Shown here: piece by piece, positions 57,070-64,000 of the stretch
How positions within the stretch are numbered: the stretch's first letter is position 1
How the letters are laid out: every line of letters begins with the position of its first letter
NCBI GenBank assembly: GCA_937949555.1
Contig: CALEDV010000034.1
Location: 1 to 64,000, forward strand
Direction of reading: 5' to 3'
DNA from: an uncultured bacterium
GTDB lineage: Bacteria > Nitrospirota > Thermodesulfovibrionia > Thermodesulfovibrionales > Dissulfurispiraceae
DNA length: 64,000 nucleotides
The notes under the pieces: model-generated
What the model was told of the DNA's origin: nothing
Databases searched by the model: none
What the model saw: only the letters and a program-made list of their open reading frames with translations
Program-made: the position numbers and the translations under genes

Positions 57070-57705
57070 ATGGCTAAGGAGACTATCAGGATTTACACCC
57101 CCGATAGTTTTGACGGCAGGGTAAAGAAGGAAAAACCTAAGTCTGCAAAAGAGATAGAGGCAGAGAGGCTTGCTCAGATCCAGAAGGAGGCCTTTGAAAA
57201 GGGATATGCTGAGGGTAAAGAAAAGGCTGCAGCAGAGGAGAAGATACTCCTGCAAGAGGGAGAAAAAAGGATTCACCAGATATGTCTCAGGCTTGAGTCA
57301 ATAATACAAAGACTGGACAACTACAGATCTGATGTTGTTCAGGAGCTGCTTCCAGAGATAATAAACCTTTCCGTTGAGATAGCCTCTAAGATAGTCCGCA
57401 AGGAGATTGATCTTGACAGGAATGTGGTTAGCTACATTGCTCAGGAATCCCTTGGAAGGGTTGAAGAGAGCAATGCCGCTGTGATAATAAAGGTCAATCC
57501 TATTGATTACGATGTGATAGTAGAGCATCTTTCTATATTGAAAGACTCAACGGGGCTTAAGAACATTTCTGTAGAACCCGTTGTCTCTATTGAGGCAGGA
57601 GGATGCCTCATTGAGACTGAAAAGGGCGAGATTGATGCCCGTATTGGAGAGCAGATAGGAGAGATGGCCGATGCCGTCAGCACAGCAACTAATAGAGACC
57701 TGTAG
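57070..57705 (+). CDS. fliH: Flagellar assembly protein FliH
   Basis: 211 aa. The charged coiled-coil N-terminal half has GYAEGKEKAAAEE; the C-terminal FliH/V-ATPase-E-like domain follows (LSVEIASKIVRKEIDLD and DARIGEQIGEMADAV). It regulates the FliI export ATPase. The end overlaps fliI by 35 bp. Confidence 0.9.
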   Translation: MAKETIRIYTPDSFDGRVKKEKPKSAKEIEAERLAQIQKEAFEKGYAEGKEKAAAEEKILLQEGEKRIHQICLRLESIIQRLDNYRSDVVQELLPEIINLSVEIASKIVRKEIDLDRNVVSYIAQESLGRVEESNAAVIIKVNPIDYDVIVEHLSILKDSTGLKNISVEPVVSIEAGGCLIETEKGEIDARIGEQIGEMADAVSTATNRDL

Positions 57706-59008
57706 AGAGTTTGTAAGAGACCGAGACCCAATAAAGGTATGTGGTAGGGTTATAAAGGGTGTAGGTCTTGTGGTTGAGGGAACAAATCCAAGGGCTAATA
57801 TTGGAGATATCTGTCAGATTCAGTCAAAGAATCCTGCTGATAATTACAGCATCGAGGCTGAAATAATAGGATTTAAGGCGGGCACTGTGCTTTTGATGCC
57901 CTTGGCTGACACTATGGGGATTGGCCCTGGTGATAGAATTATATCAAGGGGCAGGCAAAAGTATATCAAGGTAGGGCAGGGTCTTTTAGGAAGGGTGATT
58001 GATGGTCTTGGAAATCCCCTTGATGAAAGGGGACCAATTAGGGGACATCTGTACCCAATATACAATGAGCCTATAAATCCTCTCCACAGAAGACGCATCT
58101 CTGCCCCAATAAGCCTCGGTATAAGGGCAATAGATGTAATGCTTACCTGTGGAAAGGGACAGAGGATGGGCATTATGGCAGGTAGCGGGGTGGGCAAGAG
58201 CGTTTTGCTTGGGATGATAGCGCGCAACACCTCTGCCGATGTAAATGTGATTGCCCTGATTGGTGAACGAGGCAGAGAGGTAAGGGAATTTATCGAAAAG
58301 GACCTTGGCGAGGAGGGCATTAAAAGATCTGTTCTTGTGGTTGCCACTTCCGATAATTCACCCCTTATGCGCATCAGGGCAGCCTTTGTTGCTACGGCTA
58401 TAGCAGAACACTTCAGGACGCAGGGTAAGCAGGTGTTGTTCATGATGGATTCGGTAACTCGTTTTGCAATGGCTCAGCGAGAGATAGGACTTACTGCAGG
58501 AGAGCCCCCAACGACAAAAGGGTATCCCCCCTCAGTCTTCAATTTGCTACCAAAGCTTCTTGAGAGGGTAGGGACCTGTGAGGGCGAGGGGACAATTACA
58601 GGGCTATATACCGTCCTTGTAGAAGGAGACGATATGAATGAACCAATTGCCGATGCAGTTAGGTCTATATTAGATGGACACATAGTTTTATCTCGTGAGC
58701 TTGCCAACCATAATCACTACCCAGCCATAGATGTGCTTCAGAGTATCAGCAGACTTATGAAGGATATATCAGGGCAAAAACAGGTGGAATATGTAGGCAG
58801 AGCCTTGGATATTATGTCAACCTACAGGAGGTATGAGGATATAATCACCATAGGCGCTTATAAGGCGGGGACAAATCCTCGTCTTGATTATGCTATAGAA
58901 ATGATGGATAGACTGAGAGGTTTCTTAAGACAGGGCATTAGGGAGTACTCGGACATCAATGATTCGTTGGATAAACTATACAAACTCTTTGAGAAGGGGA
59001 GTGAATAG
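57671..59008 (+). CDS. fliI: Flagellum-specific ATP synthase FliI
   Basis: 445 aa. Walker A MAGSGVGKSVLLG near residue 173, ALIGERGREVREFIE, and VLFMMDSVTRFAMAQREIGL (Walker B) match F1-type export ATPases. The overlap of 35 bp with fliH implies coupling; a start inside fliH is supported by homology beginning near residue 20. Confidence 0.95.
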   Translation: MPSAQQLIETCREFVRDRDPIKVCGRVIKGVGLVVEGTNPRANIGDICQIQSKNPADNYSIEAEIIGFKAGTVLLMPLADTMGIGPGDRIISRGRQKYIKVGQGLLGRVIDGLGNPLDERGPIRGHLYPIYNEPINPLHRRRISAPISLGIRAIDVMLTCGKGQRMGIMAGSGVGKSVLLGMIARNTSADVNVIALIGERGREVREFIEKDLGEEGIKRSVLVVATSDNSPLMRIRAAFVATAIAEHFRTQGKQVLFMMDSVTRFAMAQREIGLTAGEPPTTKGYPPSVFNLLPKLLERVGTCEGEGTITGLYTVLVEGDDMNEPIADAVRSILDGHIVLSRELANHNHYPAIDVLQSISRLMKDISGQKQVEYVGRALDIMSTYRRYEDIITIGAYKAGTNPRLDYAIEMMDRLRGFLRQGIREYSDINDSLDKLYKLFEKGSE

Positions 59009-59014
59009 ACATAA

Positions 59015-59455
59015 ATGTCAACGGCAATTGAGAGCCTCTTAGGACTTAAGACCTGGAAAGAAGAGGAGGCAAAGAACCTATTTGCCCTTGCCCTTAGAGA
59101 TGTGGCTATTGAGGAGGATCGATTGAGAAACCTTGAGGATGCGCTTATCAGCGTGGAAAGGGAATTTCTTAGGTTCAAAGAGGGAGACTTTGATGTAGAG
59201 GAGATAAGAAGGGCACTGGAATATCAGGACTCTTTGGTAAAACAGATCGCCCTTCAAAGGACAAAGATCCAGCAAAAGGAGAAGATTGCTGAGAAGGCAA
59301 GGGTAGAACTCGTTGAGGCAACTAAGGAGAAGAAGATATTTGAAAGGCTCCATGAAAAGCAGCAGGAGGCTGAGGCAAAAAGGATCCTGAGCATTGAGCA
59401 ACGTCTATCCGATGAGAGTGCTACGACGAGGGTTAGATATTTTGATGAGGATTGA
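59015..59455 (+). CDS. fliJ: Flagellar export protein FliJ
   Basis: 146 aa, almost entirely coiled coil with high Glu/Lys/Arg content; size and position between fliI and the MotE-like gene fit FliJ. Sequence similarity in this family is low, so the assignment rests on structure and context. Confidence 0.85.
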   Translation: MSTAIESLLGLKTWKEEEAKNLFALALRDVAIEEDRLRNLEDALISVEREFLRFKEGDFDVEEIRRALEYQDSLVKQIALQRTKIQQKEKIAEKARVELVEATKEKKIFERLHEKQQEAEAKRILSIEQRLSDESATTRVRYFDED

Positions 59456-59460
59456 CAGGC

Positions 59461-59550
59461 ATGTATCTTGATGAAATGCTTTATATGTGTCAAAACATAA
59501 GCAGATCAAGCCTCCTTGCGGCTAAAAGAGATACAATAAGGCACTTATAG
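59461..59550 (+). CDS. Possible 29-aa ORF in fliJ-motE spacer
   Basis: ATG at 59461 opens 29 codons (MYLDEMLYMCQNISRSSLLA...) ending at 59550 in the 127-bp gap. GAGG lies about ten bases upstream. No similarity is recognised; chance is quite possible. Confidence 0.2.
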   Translation: MYLDEMLYMCQNISRSSLLAAKRDTIRHL

Positions 59551-59582
59551 AGGTTAAAGGAGAATAGAGGATTCATCTTGAT

Positions 59583-60071
59583 ATGAAGAGGATAGTGATT
59601 GCCCTTACAATACTGTTATTGTCTATCCCACTTTCTGCACAACAGGAGGCAAATAGACAGGCACCGGCACAGCAGCAACCTAATCAGCCTCAACAAGAGA
59701 CAGTCCAGAAAAAGAGCTTTGAGGAAGAACGACTTGGCATAGTTAGAGAGGACATTAAAAAGGAGTTAGATCAACTCAGAAAGATTAAAAAGGAGATAGA
59801 GGAACTCCAGAAACTCTTTGACCAGAAGGTAGAGCAGAAGGATATAGAACTACTTGCTCAAGTTGCTAAGATATACGAGTCAATGCAGGCCGAGGAGGCT
59901 GCAAGGAGGCTCGAAAAACTCGATGATGACACAGCAGTTACCATAATTGTCGCCCTAAAACCCAAGACAGCAGGGAGGATACTGGCCCAGATAGAGGAGG
60001 CAAGGGCTGCCACACTTTCAAAAAAGATCCTTGCAAGGACAAAGGTAAAAAGGGAAAAAACTACCCAGTAA
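59583..60071 (+). CDS. MotE-like protein (MgtE intracellular N domain fold)
   Basis: 162 aa. A signal peptide (about 1-20, cleaved near LSAQQ) and a Gln/Pro-rich stretch precede a coiled coil (50-95). A compact domain follows with IYESMQAEEAARRLEKL and ALKPKTAGRILAQI. MotE-type proteins chaperone MotC or stabilise the stator in other bacteria and are often placed between fliJ and fliK, as here. AAAGGAG precedes the ATG. Confidence 0.8.
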   Translation: MKRIVIALTILLLSIPLSAQQEANRQAPAQQQPNQPQQETVQKKSFEEERLGIVREDIKKELDQLRKIKKEIEELQKLFDQKVEQKDIELLAQVAKIYESMQAEEAARRLEKLDDDTAVTIIVALKPKTAGRILAQIEEARAATLSKKILARTKVKREKTTQ

Positions 60072-60307
60072 CTCCAGAATTTGGAAATATTTTCCCCCCC
60101 AAGGGCAGCCTAATATATCTTTCCTTTATCTGCCTCTTCAAATAGCCTCCAAGGATTGCATGAGTTAGGGGGTTTTTGTGTTTTATTGCGTTAAGTTTTG
60201 ACTTGCCAGATTAAACCCGCTTATTTGATCATCTTTTCTATGAAGCACTTGATACATATTGTGCATTATTTTGTGAATGCGACTAATTAATCCCCCATGC
60301 CTTTAAT

Positions 60308-60324
60308 TTGGCATATCAATTGCT
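60308..60324 (+). promoter_or_regulatory. Sigma-54 promoter of fliK-flgD-flgE
   Basis: TTGGCATATCAATTGCT has GG at 60310-60311, ten bases, then GC at 60322-60323, matching both boxes. The start would be near 60335, 22 bp before the fliK ATG. A hairpin ATGCC/GGCAT (60298-60314) overlaps the -24 box. The rest of the 285-bp gap before fliK has a C7 run at 60094-60100 and no gene. Confidence 0.6.
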
Positions 60325-60356
60325 CTTTTGCGGTAAGGTCAAAGAAGGAGGAACAA

Positions 60357-61706
60357 ATGATCACAGCGCCTCAAATAAACAGCATGGTAAATATGTCAAA
60401 GGCTTCATTTAATGGTCCTCAATTATCAGGGCAAGGGCAATCCACTGGAGGGTTCACAAATATCCTTGCCGCAATGATGAGCAATGGAGACAATAAGGGT
60501 GGAGATATGATGTCAATGCTCAAGTCTGGCAATATGAGCATAGAGGGTTTGCTCCAGAATTTTATAGGGGCAGAAGATGACAATACAGGATTAGATCCCC
60601 TGTTGTTGAGTCTTATCCAACAATTGATGAGAAATCCTCAAGAATTTCAAGACCTACTAAAGGATATTATGGATACTGGAGACAGGGGCATTAGAGAGAT
60701 TGCCCAGATGAACTATGGACAACTCAAGGAGTTGACAGCATTGCTAAAGGAGATGATTGGCAATGGTGACAATAAGCAACCCTTGTCATCAGGGCTTATA
60801 AAAGAAGGGATGAAGGAAGACCTTCTTTTTAAGGGAATCCTAAGCTCAGAGACAATATCAGGCGTGAGTATAGATGATGTTGAGAATTCTGCTATAACTG
60901 CATCTATCACCGATATAAAACCTGCCCTCCACAGCGCTATATTAAAAATGGCGGAGGGAGCTATTAAGGGTGAAAACATCTCTGGCTCGATAAGTAGCAA
61001 TAAAGAAGGCAATATTTCACTCAAGGATTTTTATTTATTAAGGGGTAAGGATACAGCAGAGGGCAAGGCTGTAAGCACTTCTTCTGAACAGGCATCAATT
61101 AATGAAACCTTGGATCTCTTCAGTGAGATGGCAATAGTAGAGGAGATCTCAGGCAGTGGTTCTAAGGCATCAAATCTTGGTGATAATTTAAGCGGTGCCC
61201 TAAAGGATTCACTAAACAATGCAGCAGGTCAGGACTCAAATAGACTGCAAAGTGCCTCTATTGGCGGAACAAATAACCAGACTGCCCAGACAGCGACAAC
61301 AAGGAATGAGCAGGCAATAAAGGAGACCCTGCATGTGAGCAGGATTCAAGAGATTGATGCAAAGATTATAAGGGCTGTTGAGTCGGGACAAAATAGCCTC
61401 ACTATCAGACTTGAGCCCCCTGAGTTAGGGACCCTAAAAATCAAATTGGTGTTAGCTGATGGTATGGTGAGGGCAGATGTGAGGGTTGAAAATGCAGCGG
61501 TTAAGGATATGATGAACCTTGCAGCGCCTCAGATAAGAAATTCCCTTGAAAGTGCAGGAATCAAGGTAAGTGAGTTTTTTGTTGACATAAGGGAAGAGTA
61601 CTATTCCGATGGAAGAAGGCATAATCAGGATAATGAGAACGGGAAAAAACATAAACATAGCAAAGAAAAAGATGAGGACTTTAAGCCCTTTGACTTTTTC
61701 ATATAG
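60357..61706 (+). CDS. fliK: Flagellar hook-length control protein FliK
   Basis: 449 aa from ATG 60357, behind AAGGAGGAAC; the open frame reaches 60297 but that stretch holds the promoter. The N-terminal part is low-complexity and Met/Gly/Asn-rich, as for molecular rulers. The C-terminal Flg_hook domain has SLTIRLEPPELGTLKIKL (about residues 348-365) and VRVENAAVKDMMN. The charged tail is Lys/His/Asp-rich. Confidence 0.88.
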   Translation: MITAPQINSMVNMSKASFNGPQLSGQGQSTGGFTNILAAMMSNGDNKGGDMMSMLKSGNMSIEGLLQNFIGAEDDNTGLDPLLLSLIQQLMRNPQEFQDLLKDIMDTGDRGIREIAQMNYGQLKELTALLKEMIGNGDNKQPLSSGLIKEGMKEDLLFKGILSSETISGVSIDDVENSAITASITDIKPALHSAILKMAEGAIKGENISGSISSNKEGNISLKDFYLLRGKDTAEGKAVSTSSEQASINETLDLFSEMAIVEEISGSGSKASNLGDNLSGALKDSLNNAAGQDSNRLQSASIGGTNNQTAQTATTRNEQAIKETLHVSRIQEIDAKIIRAVESGQNSLTIRLEPPELGTLKIKLVLADGMVRADVRVENAAVKDMMNLAAPQIRNSLESAGIKVSEFFVDIREEYYSDGRRHNQDNENGKKHKHSKEKDEDFKPFDFFI

Positions 61707-61717
61707 GAGGCAAGACT

Positions 61718-62170
61718 ATGGCAAATTATGGTATGAGCACGGGCATTGTTAATGAGTCTTTATATAACAAGGGCGCAGCAGCGAGTTCTGGTCCAAATAC
61801 AAGCAGCAGCACAGGTAAATACGGTGAACTGGGTAAGAACGATTTCTTGGCACTCTTAATAGCCCAACTAAAATATCAGGACCCACTGAATCCTATGGAA
61901 GACAAGGAATTTATTGGCCAGTTGACACAGTTCAGCACCCTTGAGCAGATTACTAACATGAGCAGTAACTTTGAGAAGTTCCTTGCAAATCAGCAGAATC
62001 AGGGCATTGCCTCAGCTTCAGCGATGATAGGCAAGGAGGTAAGGGATGCGCAGGGCAATGGAGGGGTAGTAACAGGATTATCCCTTGAAGAGGCAGGGCT
62101 ATATCTTCTTATTGGAGAGGACCGCATAGCCTTAAGTGATGTGAAGGTTATAAAGAGTGCAAACAGTTAA
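61718..62170 (+). CDS. flgD: Flagellar hook assembly protein FlgD
   Basis: 150 aa. LGKNDFLALLIAQLKYQDPL and EFIGQLTQFSTLEQITNM are the FlgD cap signature. It is shorter than typical FlgD (~230) because the C-terminal Ig-like/tudor part is largely missing, as in several other phyla. AGGAGG lies upstream. A small hairpin AGCTTTG/CAAAGCT follows the stop, without a U-tract. Confidence 0.9.
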   Translation: MANYGMSTGIVNESLYNKGAAASSGPNTSSSTGKYGELGKNDFLALLIAQLKYQDPLNPMEDKEFIGQLTQFSTLEQITNMSSNFEKFLANQQNQGIASASAMIGKEVRDAQGNGGVVTGLSLEEAGLYLLIGEDRIALSDVKVIKSANS

Positions 62171-62223
62171 GCTTTGTGCTAAGCAAAGCTGCAATTAACT
62201 TATAATTATAAAGGGAGGATGCT

Positions 62224-63501
62224 ATGGGAATATTAGGTTCAATGTTTACAGGCGTCACAGGTTTGGCTACCAACGGGTTGGCGCTGTCGGTAATAGGTGA
62301 TAATATAGCCAACACAAATACATCAGGTTACAAAGGTAGCAGGGCGGTCTTCTCTGATGTCCTTTCTCAGGCATCTACTGGGATGTCCATTGGTAGAGGC
62401 TCTCAGCTCCTTGCAGTGCAACAGCTCTTTACGCAGGGCACCTTTGAGACTACGTCCAATCCCCTTGATTTAGGTGTTGATGGAGATGGCTTTTTTGTGG
62501 TGCAGGAGTATCAGGGCGGTACCTTTTACACGAGGGCAGGGCAGTTTGTTATGAATAAAGATGGCTATGTAGTCAATCCAGAGAACCTGTATCTACAAGG
62601 TTACCTATACAATGACGCAGGCCAGCCTACAGGTGCTATAGGCAATATCAATGTTGCTACGGTAAACAGCAACCCATCAGCTACTACAAGTATTGATGTG
62701 CAGGTGAATCTTGATTCCCGTTCGACGGTACCCTCAGCGGCTTGGGGTGTGGTGCCTGCTACGGGTGTTGTCGCTGGTTCCTACAATTTTCAAACTACCA
62801 TTACCATCTACGATAGCCTTGGTAACTCACACCCTGTAGGTGTCTATTTTAGAAAAACGGCTATTGCAGGGCAATGGAATGCTCACTATGTCTATGACAA
62901 TGGGATGCCAGGCTCTCCTAACTATGTAGAAGCAACTGGTTCTCCAATAACACTGCAGTTTGACTCAAGCGGTCAATTGACAAGCCCGGTGACTGCAACG
63001 GCCTTACAGTTTCCATGGAATGCTGGTTGGGGAAATGTCACACCTCAGAGCATTAATGTCAATTTTGGCTATGCAGGTAATTTCTCTACCCAGTATGGTG
63101 CGCCTTCAACAACCGTATTTCAGACTCAGGACGGCTGGACATCGGGTTCCCTTAGGGCTTTGACAGTCAGTCAGGACGGTATTCTTACTGGTGTTTTCAC
63201 CAATGGGCAGGTAAAACCAATAGCCCAAGTAGTGCTTGCAAAGTTTACATCTCCAAGTAATATGACAAGGATGGGTAGGAATATCTTTGCAGAATCAGCG
63301 GAATCTGGACAGCCTGCTGTAGGCACACCAGGCACCTCTGGTAGAGGTAGGATTATGGCCAATTCCCTTGAGATGAGCAATGTGGACCTGGCCGATGAGT
63401 TCGTAAGGATGATTGCCGCTCAGAGGGGCTTTCAGGCAAACACCAGAGTCATCACTACTAGTGATGGTCTGCTCGGTGAGATAATGAACATAATGAGGTA
63501 A
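62224..63501 (+). CDS. flgE: Flagellar hook protein FlgE
   Basis: 425 aa. It begins MGILGSMFTGVTGLATNGLALSV with the rod/hook signature DNIANTNTSGYKGSRA, contains DLGVDGDGFFVVQ and YTRAGQF, and ends in the C-terminal SNVDLADEFVRMIAAQRGFQANTRVI region. GGGAGG precedes the ATG. Confidence 0.93.
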   Translation: MGILGSMFTGVTGLATNGLALSVIGDNIANTNTSGYKGSRAVFSDVLSQASTGMSIGRGSQLLAVQQLFTQGTFETTSNPLDLGVDGDGFFVVQEYQGGTFYTRAGQFVMNKDGYVVNPENLYLQGYLYNDAGQPTGAIGNINVATVNSNPSATTSIDVQVNLDSRSTVPSAAWGVVPATGVVAGSYNFQTTITIYDSLGNSHPVGVYFRKTAIAGQWNAHYVYDNGMPGSPNYVEATGSPITLQFDSSGQLTSPVTATALQFPWNAGWGNVTPQSINVNFGYAGNFSTQYGAPSTTVFQTQDGWTSGSLRALTVSQDGILTGVFTNGQVKPIAQVVLAKFTSPSNMTRMGRNIFAESAESGQPAVGTPGTSGRGRIMANSLEMSNVDLADEFVRMIAAQRGFQANTRVITTSDGLLGEIMNIMR

Positions 63502-63553
63502 CAACTGATTAAGTAATTGCAATTTAACAACGAAAAAATAAGTAATAATGATA

Positions 63554-63583
63554 GGGGACACAATTTTTTACTTCGGTGTCTCC
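63554..63583 (+). other. Hairpin upstream of second hook-family gene
   Basis: GGGGACAC (63554-63561) can pair with GTGTCTCC (near 63576-63583, one G-U pair) around a loop containing TTTTTT. There is no U-tract after the stem, so it is more likely an RNA stability or translation element than a terminator. Confidence 0.3.
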
Positions 63584-63605
63584 TTAGATAAAAGGAGGAA
63601 TACAA

Positions 63606-64000
63606 ATGAGTCTGTTTGGAGCCATGTCAATAGGGATAAGTGGTCTTAGATCCAATGGCTTTGGTCTTGGGGTAATAAGCGATAACATCGCTAATTTTAA
63701 TACTGTTGGTTTCAAGCACAGTAGACCGGTCTTCGGGGATCTTGTAAGCTCTGTAAGCGCTGTAAATGGGGGTGGGGCAGGGTCTTTCATAATGGATGTG
63801 CAGAGTCTGTGGTCTCAAGGCTCAATCAGTCAGACAGATAACCCCTTTGACATGGCTATACAGGGAGAAGGACTTTTTATAGTCAATGGCACAAATGGTG
63901 TAACCTATTATTCAAGGGCAGGACAGTTTCTGATAAACAACGAAGGATATCTTGTAAACCCTTTAAACTACAGACTTCAAGGATATGGTTTCGATGCCTC
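63606..64000 (+). CDS. Second hook-family protein (FlgE/FlgF/FlgG-like), 3' end beyond window
   Basis: Open frame of 131 codons to the window end with no stop. It starts MSLFGAMSIGISGLRSNGFG and has DNIANFNTVGFKHSRPVF, NPFDMAIQGEGLFIV and YYSRAGQFLINNEGY, all hook/rod family motifs. AAAGGAGGAA precedes the ATG. It resembles FlgE more than FlgC, giving two consecutive hook-type genes; FlgF or FlgG cannot be excluded without the rest. Confidence 0.85.
   Translation, partial: MSLFGAMSIGISGLRSNGFGLGVISDNIANFNTVGFKHSRPVFGDLVSSVSAVNGGGAGSFIMDVQSLWSQGSISQTDNPFDMAIQGEGLFIVNGTNGVTYYSRAGQFLINNEGYLVNPLNYRLQGYGFDA

Noticed and set aside
60094-60179. C7 run and later GGGGGTTTTT as a third C-rich small RNA
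   Set aside because: No promoter with good spacing and no compact terminator stem; the C and G runs are ~70 bp apart.

Overview
The window looks like a contiguous chromosomal segment of a Gram-negative (diderm), flagellated, probably anaerobic bacterium of moderate GC content. TamB plus an Omp85 protein, a lipoprotein and a complete basal-body locus show the diderm, flagellated character. The respiratory gene set (complex I without an NADH module, a polysulfide/thiosulfate-reductase-type Mo enzyme, a sulfite-exporter-type transporter, a UbiA-type prenyltransferase) fits Nitrospirota or a neighbouring sulfur-metabolising lineage. That placement is inference from gene content, not from a phylogenetic marker.

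Layout. (1) 1-715 is non-coding but structured. It holds a 19-bp perfect inverted repeat (MITE-like), then two 16-bp operator-like palindromes, a good sigma-54 promoter and an intrinsic terminator, which together outline a ~104-nt RNA. (2) 716-17061 is one long plus-strand energy operon: a TauE/SafE-type permease split into two half-size proteins, a cytoplasmic Mo-bisPGD oxidoreductase, a four-cluster ferredoxin, and nuoB-D-I-A-C-H-J-K. An Mrp-like module follows (two large antiporter-type subunits with small membrane proteins between them), then nuoM and nuoN. nuoE, nuoF and nuoG are absent. (3) 17319-24721 is a minus-strand housekeeping operon: yebC, DUF502, glmU, glmS, uvrD/pcrA, gatC, panD. 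(4) 25142-37147 is plus strand: flavodoxin-family protein, rnhA, ilvC, psd, glnD, tamB, and an Omp85 protein with about seven POTRA repeats. (5) 37125-38878 is minus strand: larC and an isochorismatase-family hydrolase. (6) 39257-44119 is plus strand: DUF523/DUF1722 protein, mfd, TPR lipoprotein. (7) 44169-46434 is minus strand: tRNA-Cys, ubiA-type prenyltransferase, DUF362 ferredoxin protein. A convincing plus-strand promoter/terminator pair between the last two outlines a second small RNA. (8) 46514-64000 is plus strand: CCA-adding enzyme, FleQ/FlrA-like sigma-54 activator, TPR protein, FlrB/FlrC-like two-component pair, then flgB flgC fliE fliF fliG fliH fliI fliJ, a MotE-like protein, fliK, flgD, flgE and a second hook-family gene that runs off the window.

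How it works together. The respiratory operon looks like a membrane complex in which a Mo enzyme and a four-cluster ferredoxin may replace the NADH input module, as FdhF/HycB feed the membrane arm in formate hydrogenlyase. The extra antiporter subunits may add ion-pumping capacity. The flagellar region looks like a textbook cascade: the FleQ-like activator, with palindromes matching the known FleQ consensus at its own start and end, then the FlrB/FlrC-type pair, then sigma-54 promoters before flgB and fliK. The most novel material is non-coding: two candidate small RNAs, both with a TTACCYCCCCC tract just before the terminator hairpin.
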